The notes under the pieces are model-generated. The model was not told where the DNA came from. It ran no database searches and saw only the letters and a list, made by a program, of their open reading frames with translations. Of a DNA stretch of 64,000 bases, positions 15,184 to 26,879 are shown piece after piece (position 1 is the first letter of the stretch; every line of letters begins with the position of its first letter). Source of the DNA: Gerris lacustris (taxonomy: Eukaryota; Arthropoda; Insecta; Hemiptera; Gerridae); NCBI GenBank assembly GCA_951217055.1, contig OX578285.1, positions 64,041,406-64,105,405 of the forward strand. Direction: 5' to 3'. The position numbers and the translations under genes are program-made.

Positions 15184-15990
15184 CTACAGCTGTCCTTAAT
15201 GAGTATTTCAGAAACGAAGAAAAGGTTTTTTTTATAATGACTTTAACAACTCAGCTTAATAGAGCCGGTCTCATGGTTTTATTCGGTTCGGCTAAACCAA
15301 TATTACAATGCATTTCGCTTTGAAATAATTCTTTCTAAAATAAACAAGTAAGGCGCGCTTCACGTAAATACGTGAGGCGATAATCCCCAGTTTCTGTACC
15401 ATTAAAATTATTAAGAGTAAAATTTTAATAGTTGCATATTCTTTTTCTACAATTCAAGACCTTTAAATTGATGTATAATATGTCATGGTGACTAAAACAT
15501 TTTTTTAGTCGCCCGCCCTCTTGAAAATATTAAGTGTGAAAACTCAAAAATGTGTCCAGTTGTCTCAAATGCCGAGATGCACCTATGTGCCGAATTTTAT
15601 GTTCCTAGCTATAGTAGTTTATGAATTGAAACATGCCAACGGACAGACAGACAGACAGAGCCATTATACAAGGTTTATTTTTGTACTTTGTACAGAATTC
15701 TCCCTGCAATTCACAAAAGGGTGGTATGCCTTAGAATAACACTTTCGTTCATACGAGTCAATCAATACTCAGGACTCCTCACCTTGTCAACAATGATTTC
15801 ATCTTGGAGCCTCCTGGCGTCTATTCCTAGTTTGACTAGTCACTACGCCATGCCTCGTGCTTTTGTCATTTTGCAGAGACGAATCCTATTGAAACGAGAA
15901 AATCAATAAAATAAACAAACTAAATATTTACTATACTATCAATCTGAAGCAATATAGAGCTGGTTGCTCCCTGCGTCAATAACGTCTTAA

Positions 15991-16069
15991 TATAGCCAGT
16001 TCGACATCGGCAATCCTGTTTAAATACAGTCGCACTAGACATCGACCTCTGATACCGCAACTGGCTATA
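15991..16069. repeat. Inverted repeat with 11-bp perfect arms
   Basis: TATAGCCAGTT at 15,991-16,001 is the exact reverse complement of 16,059-16,069, with 57 bases between. It may be a very small MITE-like unit; no duplication of the target is obvious. Confidence 0.6.
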
Positions 16070-16687
16070 GAGTAGCCAAGCCTAGTGGCCTAAAACAATA
16101 CATCCATTTCAAATGACAATAAAAATAAATATAAACCTATCATTTATATAACTAAGTTGTGTCCCGACGACGCACCTCGAAATGATTTTTTATTGCTAAG
16201 CTAAGGCAACCACATTTATTCCAATAAAAATAAAATGTTTGTTTTGATTTGTTGGTCTTTAAATAGATATAATAACTTATCTAAATTATACTTAATTTTA
16301 TTTTTTTCTAAATATAAAATTAAGCCCTTTGCCACGGGCCAAAGGGTTTTAATTATATAATATAATCCGAGGTTCAACAGTCCTTAACTAAGGCCTACCA
16401 GACGGCTCCATACTAATAATTTCTTCAATTAAACCTATTTCTAAGTAATAAACTAATACATTTTCAATGTTTGAATTGAATGTACCAAGCCTAAAATCGG
16501 CTTTAACAGTACTTTAGTAACTCATATCATTCGTAATATTTTTGCATTATCATTTACCGCAGACATATTTGTATACGATTATCCATCATTGTCACTCATT
16601 ACAGGGATAAAAATGGATTAATCGACCCTAACTATAGATCCAAAGAAGTTAAAATTTCAATAAATAATTTTTCTTGAGTAACTAAGT

Positions 16688-16732
16688 ACCCCCTCAAAAG
16701 ATTTATTTTAAAATTTCAAATCTTAAGGGGGT
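16688..16732. repeat. Imperfect inverted repeat
   Basis: ACCCCCT followed by AAGATTT is mirrored by AAATCTT and AGGGGGT, with a short indel in the stem. It could form a hairpin; no role is assigned. Confidence 0.6.
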
Positions 16733-17423
16733 GAAATTAAGAAATGGAAGTTGAAAAAAATAAATAAGACCAAGACAACCCACTGGAGCTACGAATTAAG
16801 GAAAAGGTCCCAAAACAACTCTATCTGTCTCCCGTATTTAATTATAATTTAATTTATATTTACATTTCCTGAAGGATGAGTAACTAAAAAACTATAATGA
16901 TCATTAACCATTCATTGTCTACTGGTTCCTTAGCCGGCTTAAGGACGGCTAACAGTATCTAAATAAATTTTGATTTTACTCTTAGTATCTGATATATCTA
17001 TAATACACGCTTATCAAGAAATACCTCGCTTTTAATTAAATTAAATTTATTTCCATTTCCAATAAATTTAGATTTATATTTATTATTCGCTCTTAAGTAC
17101 ACATTAAGGTCTCATAAACTAGGCTGAACAAGTAGTATTGGCCAATTAACGTCTTTAAAATTGCTTGTACTTTGAAACAGATTAATTCAAAATGTATATA
17201 GATTTTTATATTATTGATATAGAAAATGTATTTAGTATAGTAAGCATTGGTTATATATTACTACATGTATAGCACATACATTTATGTAGGGGGAGTATAC
17301 GTATAATACCCTATCTAAGTAGGTGAGTATAATACTTGAATCAGATAATATTATTGAATATGGTGTTATACCGGAGGAATATTCAAACAAGTAAACAGTT
17401 CAATTAAGAAAACTTATTTCCCG

Positions 17424-18080
17424 ATCAACAGTCAGCAGTAATAATCATAGTAATCAACTGTCAGTAGTAATAGTCATAGTAATCAACAGTCAGTAGTAAT
17501 AGTCATAGTAATCAACAGTCAGCAGTAATAATCATAGTAATCAACAGTCAGTAGTAATAGTCATAGTAATCAACAGTCAGCAGTATAATCATAGTAATCA
17601 ACAGTCAGTAGTAATAGTCATAGTAATCAACAGTCAGCAGTAATAATCATAGTAATCAACAGTCAGTAGTAATAGTCATAGTAATCAACAGTCAGCAGTA
17701 ATAATCATAGTAATCAACAGTCAGTAGTAATAGTCATAGTAATCAACAGTCAGCAGTATAATCATAGTAATCAACAGTCAGTAGTAATAGTCATAGTAAT
17801 CAACAGTCAGCAGTAATAATCATAGTAATCAACAGTCAGTAGTAATAGTCATAGTAATCAACAGTCAGCAGTAATAATCATAGTAATCAACAGTCAGTAG
17901 TAATAATCATAGTAATCAACAGTCAGTAGTAATAGTCATAGTAATCAACAGTCAGCAGTAATAATCATAGTAATCAACAGTCAGTAGTAATAGTCATAGT
18001 AATCAACAGTCAGTAGTAATAGTCATAGTAATCAACAGCCAGTATTAATAGTCATAGTAATCAACAGTCAGTAGTAATAG
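17424..18080. repeat. Minisatellite, 29-bp unit, about 22 copies
   Basis: The unit reads ATCAACAGTCAGYAGTAATA followed by RTCATAGTA. Two alternating versions (CAGCAGTAATAATC and CAGTAGTAATAGTC) create a dimeric higher-order pattern of about 58 bp. Single-base deletions occur in a few units (for example CAGCAGTATAATC near 17,580 and 17,755). Confidence 0.95.
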
Positions 18081-18431
18081 ATCATTAGAGTATGATCGGA
18101 TCACTTATACATATATATGGAAAGTAGCTAAACTTTATAATAATCTATTCTAGATTAATGTTAGTCATTTCATTAGTCATGGGTTTCAAAGAGAATTTAT
18201 TGAGCTTTTCAAATATACAATATATAAATTTAAAAAAAAAGAACTTCTAATATTACAATCATAAGGCCAAAAAGCATTAAGTTTTTGCAAATGGCAAAAA
18301 ATGCAGTTTGTAGGATTTGCTAAAGGGATTCGAGGAGCGTACTGTTCACTAAGAGGATTTAGCTGGGAAAACAATCTACAATAAAAAGGATTTGAAGGAA
18401 TAATTTTGTACTATTTCAATTTTGATTACAG

Positions 18432-18561
18432 AAACCCCTTGCATAATTATTCTCGATAGAGTTTCTGGTGAGCTATTAATGGATAAAATTTTGGACAACA
18501 ACACCAAAGTTATAGTACATATAACCCCTGACGATCCTGATGCAACTGCAGCTGCTAAAAG
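18432..18561 (+). CDS. PA-domain gene, exon 3
   Basis: The exon lies between an acceptor-like TTTGATTACAG and a donor AAAAG|GTATTT at 18,562. In the frame set by exon 2 it encodes TPCIIILDRVSGELLMDKI, then DNNTKVIVHITP and an acidic, Ala-rich end. This matches the final strand-helix-strand of PA domains in Goliath-type proteins, in which an IPxVxIxxxxGxxL segment is followed by a VxVxITxG-like strand. It ends in phase 2, so at least one more exon is needed for a transmembrane segment and RING. No candidate is visible up to 20,000, before the LINE and satellite begin. The gene is therefore either continued beyond the window or truncated. Confidence 0.55.
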
Positions 18562-19719
18562 GTATTTTACTTTTTTTTTTACGTTTACTGTTAATTATTC
18601 ATACAATTATAATTAATCTTTTTTATCGGATAATGCATATTTGTGTATGTTTAGGTAACGAATAGATTATTTAAAAAAAAACAAAAAAAAAAAAAACATT
18701 AATAAGCGGTTTTTGGGACGAAGTTGCTTATGGCACGTTGCGCAGAGTCTGGAGCCCGGGAGTGAATCCAAAAAAACGACCGTCACACGAAATCGACCGA
18801 TGACGATAACTTTAGTAAAAGTTGACCGATTTAGTTGAAATTCGGTATGCATGTTCATTTTACCAATGCCCAGGACGATTCGTTGAACAAGGTTATCCGC
18901 CCAAGCGTTCTCGCCCATCGCTCACATAAACGTAAGCTTCAAATGTAAAATTGGAATTTTTGGACGTGAAAAAATTCTAATACCATCTATTCAATGAGAC
19001 AAACAACTTTTATACATAACTTTTTTTTATAAAACCAACACCGACACCACTATGAATTGTTGAAAGATCGCTAAATTTATTAAAACGGACATACGCGTTT
19101 AAAATAGAGAAAACAACGTTTTTAACCGATATCGTACGTTCTAACGTAACGATTTATTTAAATATTAATACGCATCGTCTAAAGTACAATTGAAACAGGC
19201 ATGAAAAATTTCATCCAGATACAAGCAGAAGTTTTTGTGTAGTGAAGTGATATATTTTATAATATTGTAAATGGAGTAGGCGTGAGGATTATGGAATAGT
19301 CCTGTTCCCTCTCTACTCGGCTCTGTACTACAATAATTCTCTTAAGCTATAAACTCATCATGGTAAACTATTTTCTCAATATTCAATACCTATTTATTGC
19401 AAGGCGCTCGCTTCAATGATAAAAAAAATGCTTTTCTTTTAATTTTGCCTTAATTCCGCTAAGTAAAAATAGTTAGTTACTTTTAATTTTGTCTCTTATC
19501 TAACTCCGCCATGTATAAGTAGTTGGCATCGTATACTTAGCAGTGTGATTTTATAATTTATATTTAATGAAAAGCGTAAGGAACTTCGTTCCTACCGGGT
19601 GTCCCACGATACCACACGTATTTTTTTCTTTTTTCTTTGATTAGTTTTTCCAATTTATTTATTTACGGTATACTTTACAAAATGTAATAGCTTTCTTCGT
19701 TTCACCACACGTATTGTTA
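18562..19719. other. Non-coding interval after exon 3
   Basis: AT-rich DNA including a more GC-balanced patch at about 18,700-18,920, probably an old repeat, and a GGGTGTCCCACGATACC segment near 19,598 that looks like a transposon end. No coding exon is supported. Confidence 0.35.
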
Positions 19720-19996
19720 AGGCCCCTCCACACTATGGCGGAGTATTCTCGCCGATTATACTCGGCAAGAATACCCGAGGCGAAGTACTCGCATCCACAC
19801 TCTCGCCCTTCGTGGCGAGCATGTCATTGCCATGACTCAATGATCCTCACGTCCCCTTTGACTCGGGCCAAAAAACCGCCTCTGAAGCGAAGTCGGGCGA
19901 GGCGAGGAAAGCACCCCCGAGGAACCACGAGCAACCTCTCCACATTCTCGTTTCTCGCCCGACTTCGGGCAACTTCGCTAGAGTCTGGAGGGGCCT
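19720..19996. mobile_element. MITE of PIF/Harbinger type, 277 bp
   Basis: The terminal inverted repeats are AGGCCCCTCCACACT on the left and AGTCTGGAGGGGCCT on the right, differing at one or two positions. They are flanked by direct TTA copies (19,717-19,719 and 19,997-19,999), the 3-bp target duplication typical of PIF/Harbinger elements. The interior is GC-rich with repeated TCGCC/GGCGA words and inverted segments. A 104-codon open frame across it is judged incidental. Confidence 0.75.
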
Positions 19997-20042
19997 TTAC
20001 TAGTGACATTTTGTTTAATTGTCTATAAGTCTATCAAATTAT

Positions 20043-20101
20043 ACAGTAGAACCTCACTACAAGGGACTAATAGAGTCTGAGGGTTGTCTGATATTATGAA
20101 A
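20043..20101 (+). repeat. Isolated, diverged monomer of the main satellite
   Basis: The segment runs from CAGTAGAACCTCACTACAAG to TGATATTATGAAA and matches the first 59 positions of the 103-bp satellite monomer in the same orientation, with a T-to-C change in CACTATAAG. It abuts the LINE and lies about 4.1 kb from the main array, so the LINE separates it from the rest. Confidence 0.85.
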
Positions 20102-23100
20102 TATCATTCTATTGATGACCTTCTCAAAGTTATCGATCAGACATCAAACCCTCAACTAGGGACAGCAAAGCGTTCAGCTAAACCATCACATGGAGAAACA
20201 TCACAGATATCTAGAATAAATTCCCCCGAGTCGACGTCTCCACAAGATAATGGTCAAAAACATTCAGGCCTCATGCTTAAAAATAAAACTGTTCTTACAG
20301 ATAGTCGTGCGAAAAGGTCAAGACAAGAACTCTCCCCTAAAAATGTGTAGCAACTAAATAATGAAGACCAAAAAAAATTTGAGCACAACCGAACAATTAT
20401 TTTTTGGAACTCTCAAGGCTTTAAAAACTTAAAAGAAAATGGTAAACTATTAAACACATTTGATGTCATAGGTGTAACGGAAACGTGGCTTGAACATAAA
20501 CCAATAGAACCCCTAAAATACTTTGAAAACTACAGCATTATCTCAGTACCGGCAGTAAGAGAAAAAAGTAGAGGGCGAGCCAGCGGTGGTATTGCCATAC
20601 TAGTTAATAAAAAATACGATTTTGAAATATTAGATACATGTAAATACTGGATAATCTTAAAAGTAATAAAGAAGAATAAACTCTTAATCTGTGGCACGGT
20701 CTACTTTAAGCCTTCCTTAGATCTAGAAGTGATTAGTGAAATTTTTGATTTGACGCTAAAACAAATTTGCACTGTTCATAGAGATGCCCCACTGGTGATA
20801 GGAGGGGATTTTAATTGTCGAGTAGGGGAAGCTAACTCGTTACCAGATAATCACTTCAGTCAACTGATTGGCAACCGTAAATCCCTTGATGTAAAGCTGG
20901 ACAAAAGAGGACAAATTATCTTAGATTTATTGGAAAATAATAGTATGATCCTCTTAAATGGTAGAACTCCATCAGACTATCCTGGGCAATTTACCCACGT
21001 AAGCGCTCTCGGAAATTCCACAGTGGACCTTGTCTGGTGTAACTTAAATATCACAGATTTTGTAAAAGACCTTGTAGTTCTAAATCAAATATACATTTCT
21101 GACCATTTTCCAGTTTCAGTGAATTTCAATGAAATGTCCATCTTCACACCTGCTAGAAATCAAAACAATACAATTAGATATAAAAAACCAAACAAAAGCA
21201 ATATAAAATGGGTCCAAAATAAAGCAATTGAGTTTACATCGCACATGCAGCAGAAGGAAATAGATACGAACGTTTCACCAGACGATCTCAACAAAGAATT
21301 GATTGCCACTATATCGTGTTGCGCAGATGCTTTAGAAATGAAAAACTCTCCCCAGGATTCCCACAGGCAGAGCAATTAACCTTGGTTTGATGCAGAGTGT
21401 GATGTGGTTAAAATAGCAATTAAGCAAGCCCTAAAAGTATGCAGGAAAAATAAATTCGACTTGCCATCGACTAAAGAGCTCGTAACAGTAAAAAATAATT
21501 ATAAGAAAGTAATAAGTAAAAAAAAGAAGGATTTCGAGAGAAATAGGCTAAAAATATTATCCGAAGTAAAAGATTCAGCATCGTTTTGGAAGGAAATAAA
21601 TCGCTTCAAAAAAAGGAAAGGAGGTAACTCGACCTTAACCAAATAAGCATGGGAAATCTTCTATGAAGGAGTTTACACAGAAACACCAGGAAAACCTCAA
21701 GAATATTTTGGCGTGGGATGCCCATATTTGGACGGTGACATTACAGGCGAAGAAGTACTCGGTGTTATTAAAAAGTTAAAGTCAGGCTCCACACCTGGAG
21801 AGGACAATATTAGCAATGATTTCTATAAAAATCTTCCACAAAACTGGACGCTTTACCTGGTCAATCTGTTTAACAAAGTTCTAGTCACTGAAGATATTCC
21901 ACAAGATTGGTCGAAAATCGACACAATAATGATCCACAAGAAAAACGACATTAACGATCCCTCTAACTACAGAGGCATTTCTCTTGTAAACAACATAGCT
22001 AAAACATTCACCCATATAATCTGTGATAGGCTATCAGATTGGTGTGAACTGAATAATATAATGTCAGAAGGCCAAAATGGCTTCCGAAAAAATAGATCGA
22101 CTCTCGATAACCTTTTCATCCTGAATTCTATAGCCCAGAATCATTTAAGGCTCCCCAAACGTTCGATAATATTAGCATTTATTGATTTTAAAGGCGCATT
22201 CGACTCATTAAGCCATGAACATCTTTTTGATAAACTTAATGAGTTTGGTGTGAGCCCAAAACTGATAAGGATTATTAAGAAATTTTACGACAATGCGTCC
22301 ATGAAAATTAAAGTAGGTGGCCAAAGAACAAAAGAAATAAATATAACAAAAGGGGTTTTACAAGGCGAAGTCTTAAGCCCCCTTCTGTTTAATATATTTT
22401 TGTCAGATCTTGAAAAATACTTCATATCGGAAGGAGCAAAAGGAGTCTCGATTGACGGCCTGACGGACATTGCCACACTTCTTTTCGCTGACGACTTGGT
22501 CTTGTTAAGCTCCTCAATCGTAGACTTAAAAAAGAGTCTACGCATCCTACAACAATACTGCTCCATGAACAAGCTAACCGTTAACACTAACAAAACCAAC
22601 ATAATTAAACTCAGCAAAGGCCACAGTCCGATACACGATATAATTTTGTTTAACAACGAGAAAGTCAATATAGTCTCGAAGGTTAACTATCTGGGTGTCA
22701 CTATATCCAAATCTTCTCTGTTTACAGATATGTGTAACAATGCTCTCACTAAAGCCAGAATTTCTACTGGAGCGATCTTTAATATCCTGGCAGCTTCCAA
22801 AGCCAATTCCTGGAACGCACGCATTAAATTATTTGAGAGCATTGTACTCTCTACGCTACTCTACGGGGCTCAGGTTTGGTCCCTCAGATATGCTGACACA
22901 CTTGAGAGGGCACAGACTTATTTTTTCAAACATCTACTTCGGCTCCCAAAAAACACTCCGAATTACATTATCAGATTGGAAACCGGTGTAAACCACATCT
23001 CAATAAAAATATTAGAAAGCAGTTTAAGGTACCTACACAACATTACGCTACAAAACGATGCCAGGTACACCAAAATATGTCTCAACAGATTAGTCTATCT

Positions 23101-23701
23101 GCATAACACCCCCTCAAATAATATGAAGTACAACTGGTTCTCGCAACTGGTCACACTGCTGAACAAAACGGACACTACGTACTCGACAAAAGACCTGATA
23201 AACCCGGTAACTCTCAACAAGTTAATTCCTAAATTTTTGGACAGTTTTAATAATAAATTGAGAACAGAGGATTTTGAAAGAGCGTCGAATTCAAATTATA
23301 ATAAGCTGTTTAGGGAAATGACGTGGGAAAATCAGGAAAAGAAATACTTACGCCTTACTATCCCCATTAATGTCGCAAGGATCATCGCCCAGTTGAGAAC
23401 TTCCAGTGAAGTCACGGCCAAGGTCATCGACAAAGGAGGCAACACCTATACTTTTGATCAAACGGAAATATGCTCAATATGTAACCTACAAGAAGATGAA
23501 AGCTGGAGCCATATCCTACTAACATGTCCCATGTATGCACACCTTAGGTCTCACTATCTTTCACCACTCATTAACCCAACAGACCAACCCAAGACCGTAC
23601 TAATCAAACTACTAGAACCTACGTCTAAGAAACACGCATACAACATTTGTTATTTTGTAATAAACGCTATGCAGATCAGATCTTTCATTATCAACGAGTG
23701 A
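20096..23701 (+). pseudogene. LINE polyprotein (endonuclease-reverse transcriptase), three in-frame stops
   Basis: One frame runs for about 1,200 codons and is broken only by TAG at 20,348, TAA at 21,377 and TAA at 21,644. The first about 85 codons are Ser/Lys-rich. The APE endonuclease spans about 20,383-21,123, with VTETWL, GGDFN and SDHFPV motifs. The reverse transcriptase spans about 21,950-22,620, with NGFRKNRST, FIDFKGAFDS, GVLQGEVLSPLLFNIF and the catalytic FADD at about 22,486. A CSICN...H...C zinc-knuckle-like cluster lies at 23,471-23,530. There are no frameshifts. Each stop is one C-to-T step from a glutamine codon. The ATG at 20,096 lies within the satellite fragment, so the native start is uncertain. 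Confidence 0.85.
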
Positions 23702-24155
23702 GCCAGGTTACATAATAAAATTCAATTTAAAGCCACCTATCATAGTTGATACTCAAAAAATGTTTATATCTTTAATCTAAAACTTGAATTTAGTTACCGA
23801 ATTATCTTCCTACTGAATCGTCCATGTAAAAAATTCACTCTTATATGCAAATTACTTTTCCAAGTCTCCTTATTTTTGTATTTATTTATATTTTGCTAAC
23901 TTTTGATATGTTTCTTTAAATCTTGTTCAATTTAAATATGTTTACTTATTTTGTTTAAATCCGTAATGAAACCGCATGCAAATTACGCATTATTATTAAT
24001 TATTATTTTACACATGTAAATTAATTTTTTGTTAATTTCATAATATAATTATTTACACTTGTTAAACTCTAAAAGGAAAAAATATGTATGATAACGGAAC
24101 CCATTGTATAAGAAACGCTAGGTTTCTTTAAGCAATAAAACATACTTACTTACTT
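20102..24155 (+). mobile_element. Non-LTR retrotransposon (LINE, APE type), nearly full length
   Basis: About 4.05 kb with an APE endonuclease, reverse transcriptase and a terminal zinc-knuckle-like motif in one frame, then a 3' UTR of about 450 bases with AATAAA at 24,134-24,139 and a short ACTT-repeat tail (about 24,143-24,155). Satellite sequence lies directly on both sides: the monomer fragment ends at TATGAAA (20,101), and the array resumes at AATTATTTCAAATAA (24,156). About 18 bases of monomer are missing between these points instead of being duplicated. Clade is not assigned. Confidence 0.85.
23702..24155 (+). other. LINE 3' UTR and tail
   Basis: AT-rich non-coding sequence ending with AATAAA (24,134-24,139) and TACTTACTTACTT. 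The tail is a short tandem repeat instead of poly(A), as in several LINE clades. Confidence 0.6.
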
Positions 24156-26879
24156 AATTATTTCAAATAATAATGTAAATTACAGTAGAACCTCACTATA
24201 AGGGACTAATAGAGTCTGAGGGTTGTCTGATATTATGAAAGTCCATTATGTAACAAATAATTATTTCAAATAATAATGTAAATTACAGTAGAACCTAACT
24301 ATAAGGGACTAATAGAGTCTGAGGGTTGTCTGATATTATGAAAGTCCATTATATAACAAATAATTATTTCAAATAATAATGTAAATTACAGTAGAACTTC
24401 ACTATAAGGGACTAATAGAGTCTGAGGGTTGTCTAATATTATGAAAGTCCATTATATAACAAATAATAATGTAAATTACAGTAGAACCTCACTATAAGGG
24501 ACTAATAGAGTCTGAGGGTTGTCTGATATTATAAAAGTCCATTATATAACAAATAATTATATCAAATAATAATGTAAATTACAGTAGAACCTCACTATAA
24601 GGGACTAATAGAGTCTGAGGGTTGTCTAATATTATGAAAGTCCATTATATAACAAATAATAATGTAAATTACTGTAGAACTTCACTATAAGGGACAAATA
24701 AAGTCTGAGGGTTGTCTGATATTATGAAAGTCCATTATGTAACAAATAATTATTTCAAATAATAATATAAATTACAGTAGAACCTCACTATAAGGGACTA
24801 ATAGAGTCTGAGGGTTGTCTGATATTATGAAAGTCCATTATATAACAAATAATTATTTCAAATAATCATGTAAATTACAATAGAACCTCACTATAAGGGA
24901 CTATTAGAGTCTAAGGGTTGTCTGATATTATGAAAGTCCATTATATAACAAATAATTATTTCAAATAATAATGTAAATTACAGTAGAACTTCACTATAAG
25001 GGACAAATAAAGTCTGAGGGTTGTCTGATATTATGAAAGTCCATTATATAACAAATATTTATTTCAAATAATAATGTAAATTACAGTAGAACTTCACTAT
25101 AAGGGACTAATAGAGTCTAAGGGTTGTCTGATATTATGAAAGTCCATTATTTAACAAATAATTATTACAAATAATAATGTAAATTACAGTAAAACCTCAC
25201 TATAAGGGACTAATAGAGTCTGAGGGTTGTCTGATATTATGAAATTCCATTATATAACAAATAATTATTTCAAATAATAATGTAAATTACAGTAGAACTT
25301 CACTATAAGGGACAAATTAAGTCTGAGGGTTGTCTGATATTATGAGTCAATTATATAACAAATAATTATTTCAAATAATAATGTAAATTAGAGTAGAACT
25401 TCACTATAAGGGACAAATAAAGTCTAAGGGTTGTCTGATATTATGAAAGTCCATTATATAACAAATTATAATGTAAATTACTGTAGAACTTCACTATAAG
25501 GGACAAATAAAGTCTGAGGGTTGTCTGATATTATGAAAGTCCATTATATAACAAATAATTATTTCAAATAATAATGTAAATTACAGTAGAACTTAACTAT
25601 AAGGGACAAATAAAGTCTGAGGGTTGTCTGATATTATGAAAGTCCATTATATAACAAATAATTATTTCAAGTAATAATGTAAATTACAGTTGAACTTCAC
25701 TATAAGGGACTAATAGAGTCTGAGGGTTGTCTGATATTATGAAAGTCCATTAAATAACAAATAATTATTTCAAATAATAATGTAAATTACAGTAGAACTT
25801 CACTATAAGGGACTAATAGAGTCTGAGGGTTGTCTGATATTATGAAAGTCCATTATATAACAAATAATTATTTTAAATAATAATGTAAATTACAGTAAAA
25901 CCTCACTATAAGGGACTAGTAGAGTCTGAGGGTTGTCTGATATTATGAAAGTCCATTATATAACAAATAATTATTTCAAATAATAATGTAAATAACAGTA
26001 GAACTTCACTATAAGAGACTAATAGAGTCTGAGGGTTGTCTGATATTATGAAAGTCCATTATATAACAATAATTATTTCAAATAAAAATGTAAATTACAG
26101 TAGAATCTCACTATAAGGGACTAATAGAGTCTGAGGATTGTCTGATATTATGAAAGTCCATTATGTAACAAATAATTATTTCAAATAATAATGTAAATTA
26201 CAGTAGAACTTCACTATAAGGGACTAATAGAGTCTGAGGGTTGTCTAATAATATGAAAGTCCATTATATAACAAATAATAATGTAAATTACAGTAGAACC
26301 TTACTATAAGGGACTAATAGAGTCTGAGGGTTGTCTGATATTATGAAAGTCCATTATAGAACAAATAATTATTTTAAATAATAATGTAAATTACAGTAGA
26401 ACTTCACTATAAGGGACTAATAGCGTCTCAGGGTTGTCTGATATTATGAAAGTCCATTATGTAACAAATAATTATTTCAAATAATAATGTAAATTACAGT
26501 AGAACTTCACTATAAGGGACTAATAGAGTCTGAGGGTTGTCTGATATTATGAAAGTCCATTATGGAACAAATAATTATTTTAAATAATAATGTAAATTAC
26601 AGTAGAACTTCACTATAAGGGACTAATAGAGTCTGAGGGTTGTCTAATATTATGAAAGTCCATTATATAACAAATAATAATGTAAATTACAGTAGAACCT
26701 CACTATAAGGGACTCATTGAGTCTGAGGGTTGTCTGATATTATGAAAGTCCATTATGTAACAAATAATTTTTAAATAATAATAATAATTACAGTAGAACT
26801 TCACTATAAGGGACAAATAAAGTCTGAGGGTTGTCTGATATTATGAAAGTCCATTATATAACAAATAATTATTTCAAAT

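Larger units (their letters stand above)
14956..18431 (+). other. Intron 2 of the PA-domain gene (predicted)
   Basis: AT-rich DNA of about 3.5 kb. It holds a repeat with a GGACAGACAGACAGA stretch (near 15,640), several inverted repeats (15,163-15,183; 15,991-16,069; 16,688-16,732) and the 29-bp minisatellite at 17,424-18,080. No further exon is convincing. Confidence 0.4.

Noticed and set aside
15521..15909. Two short plus-strand frames near a GGACAGACAGACAGA stretch
   Set aside because: Composition and the tetranucleotide run indicate a dispersed repeat; no domain or splice support.
18667..18918. Minus-strand 83-codon frame
   Set aside because: It starts in unremarkable repeat-like DNA and ends in a homopolymer-encoded Phe run; not a credible protein.
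19714..20028. 104-codon open frame
   Set aside because: It lies across the GC-rich MITE and reads through its inverted ends; no protein features.
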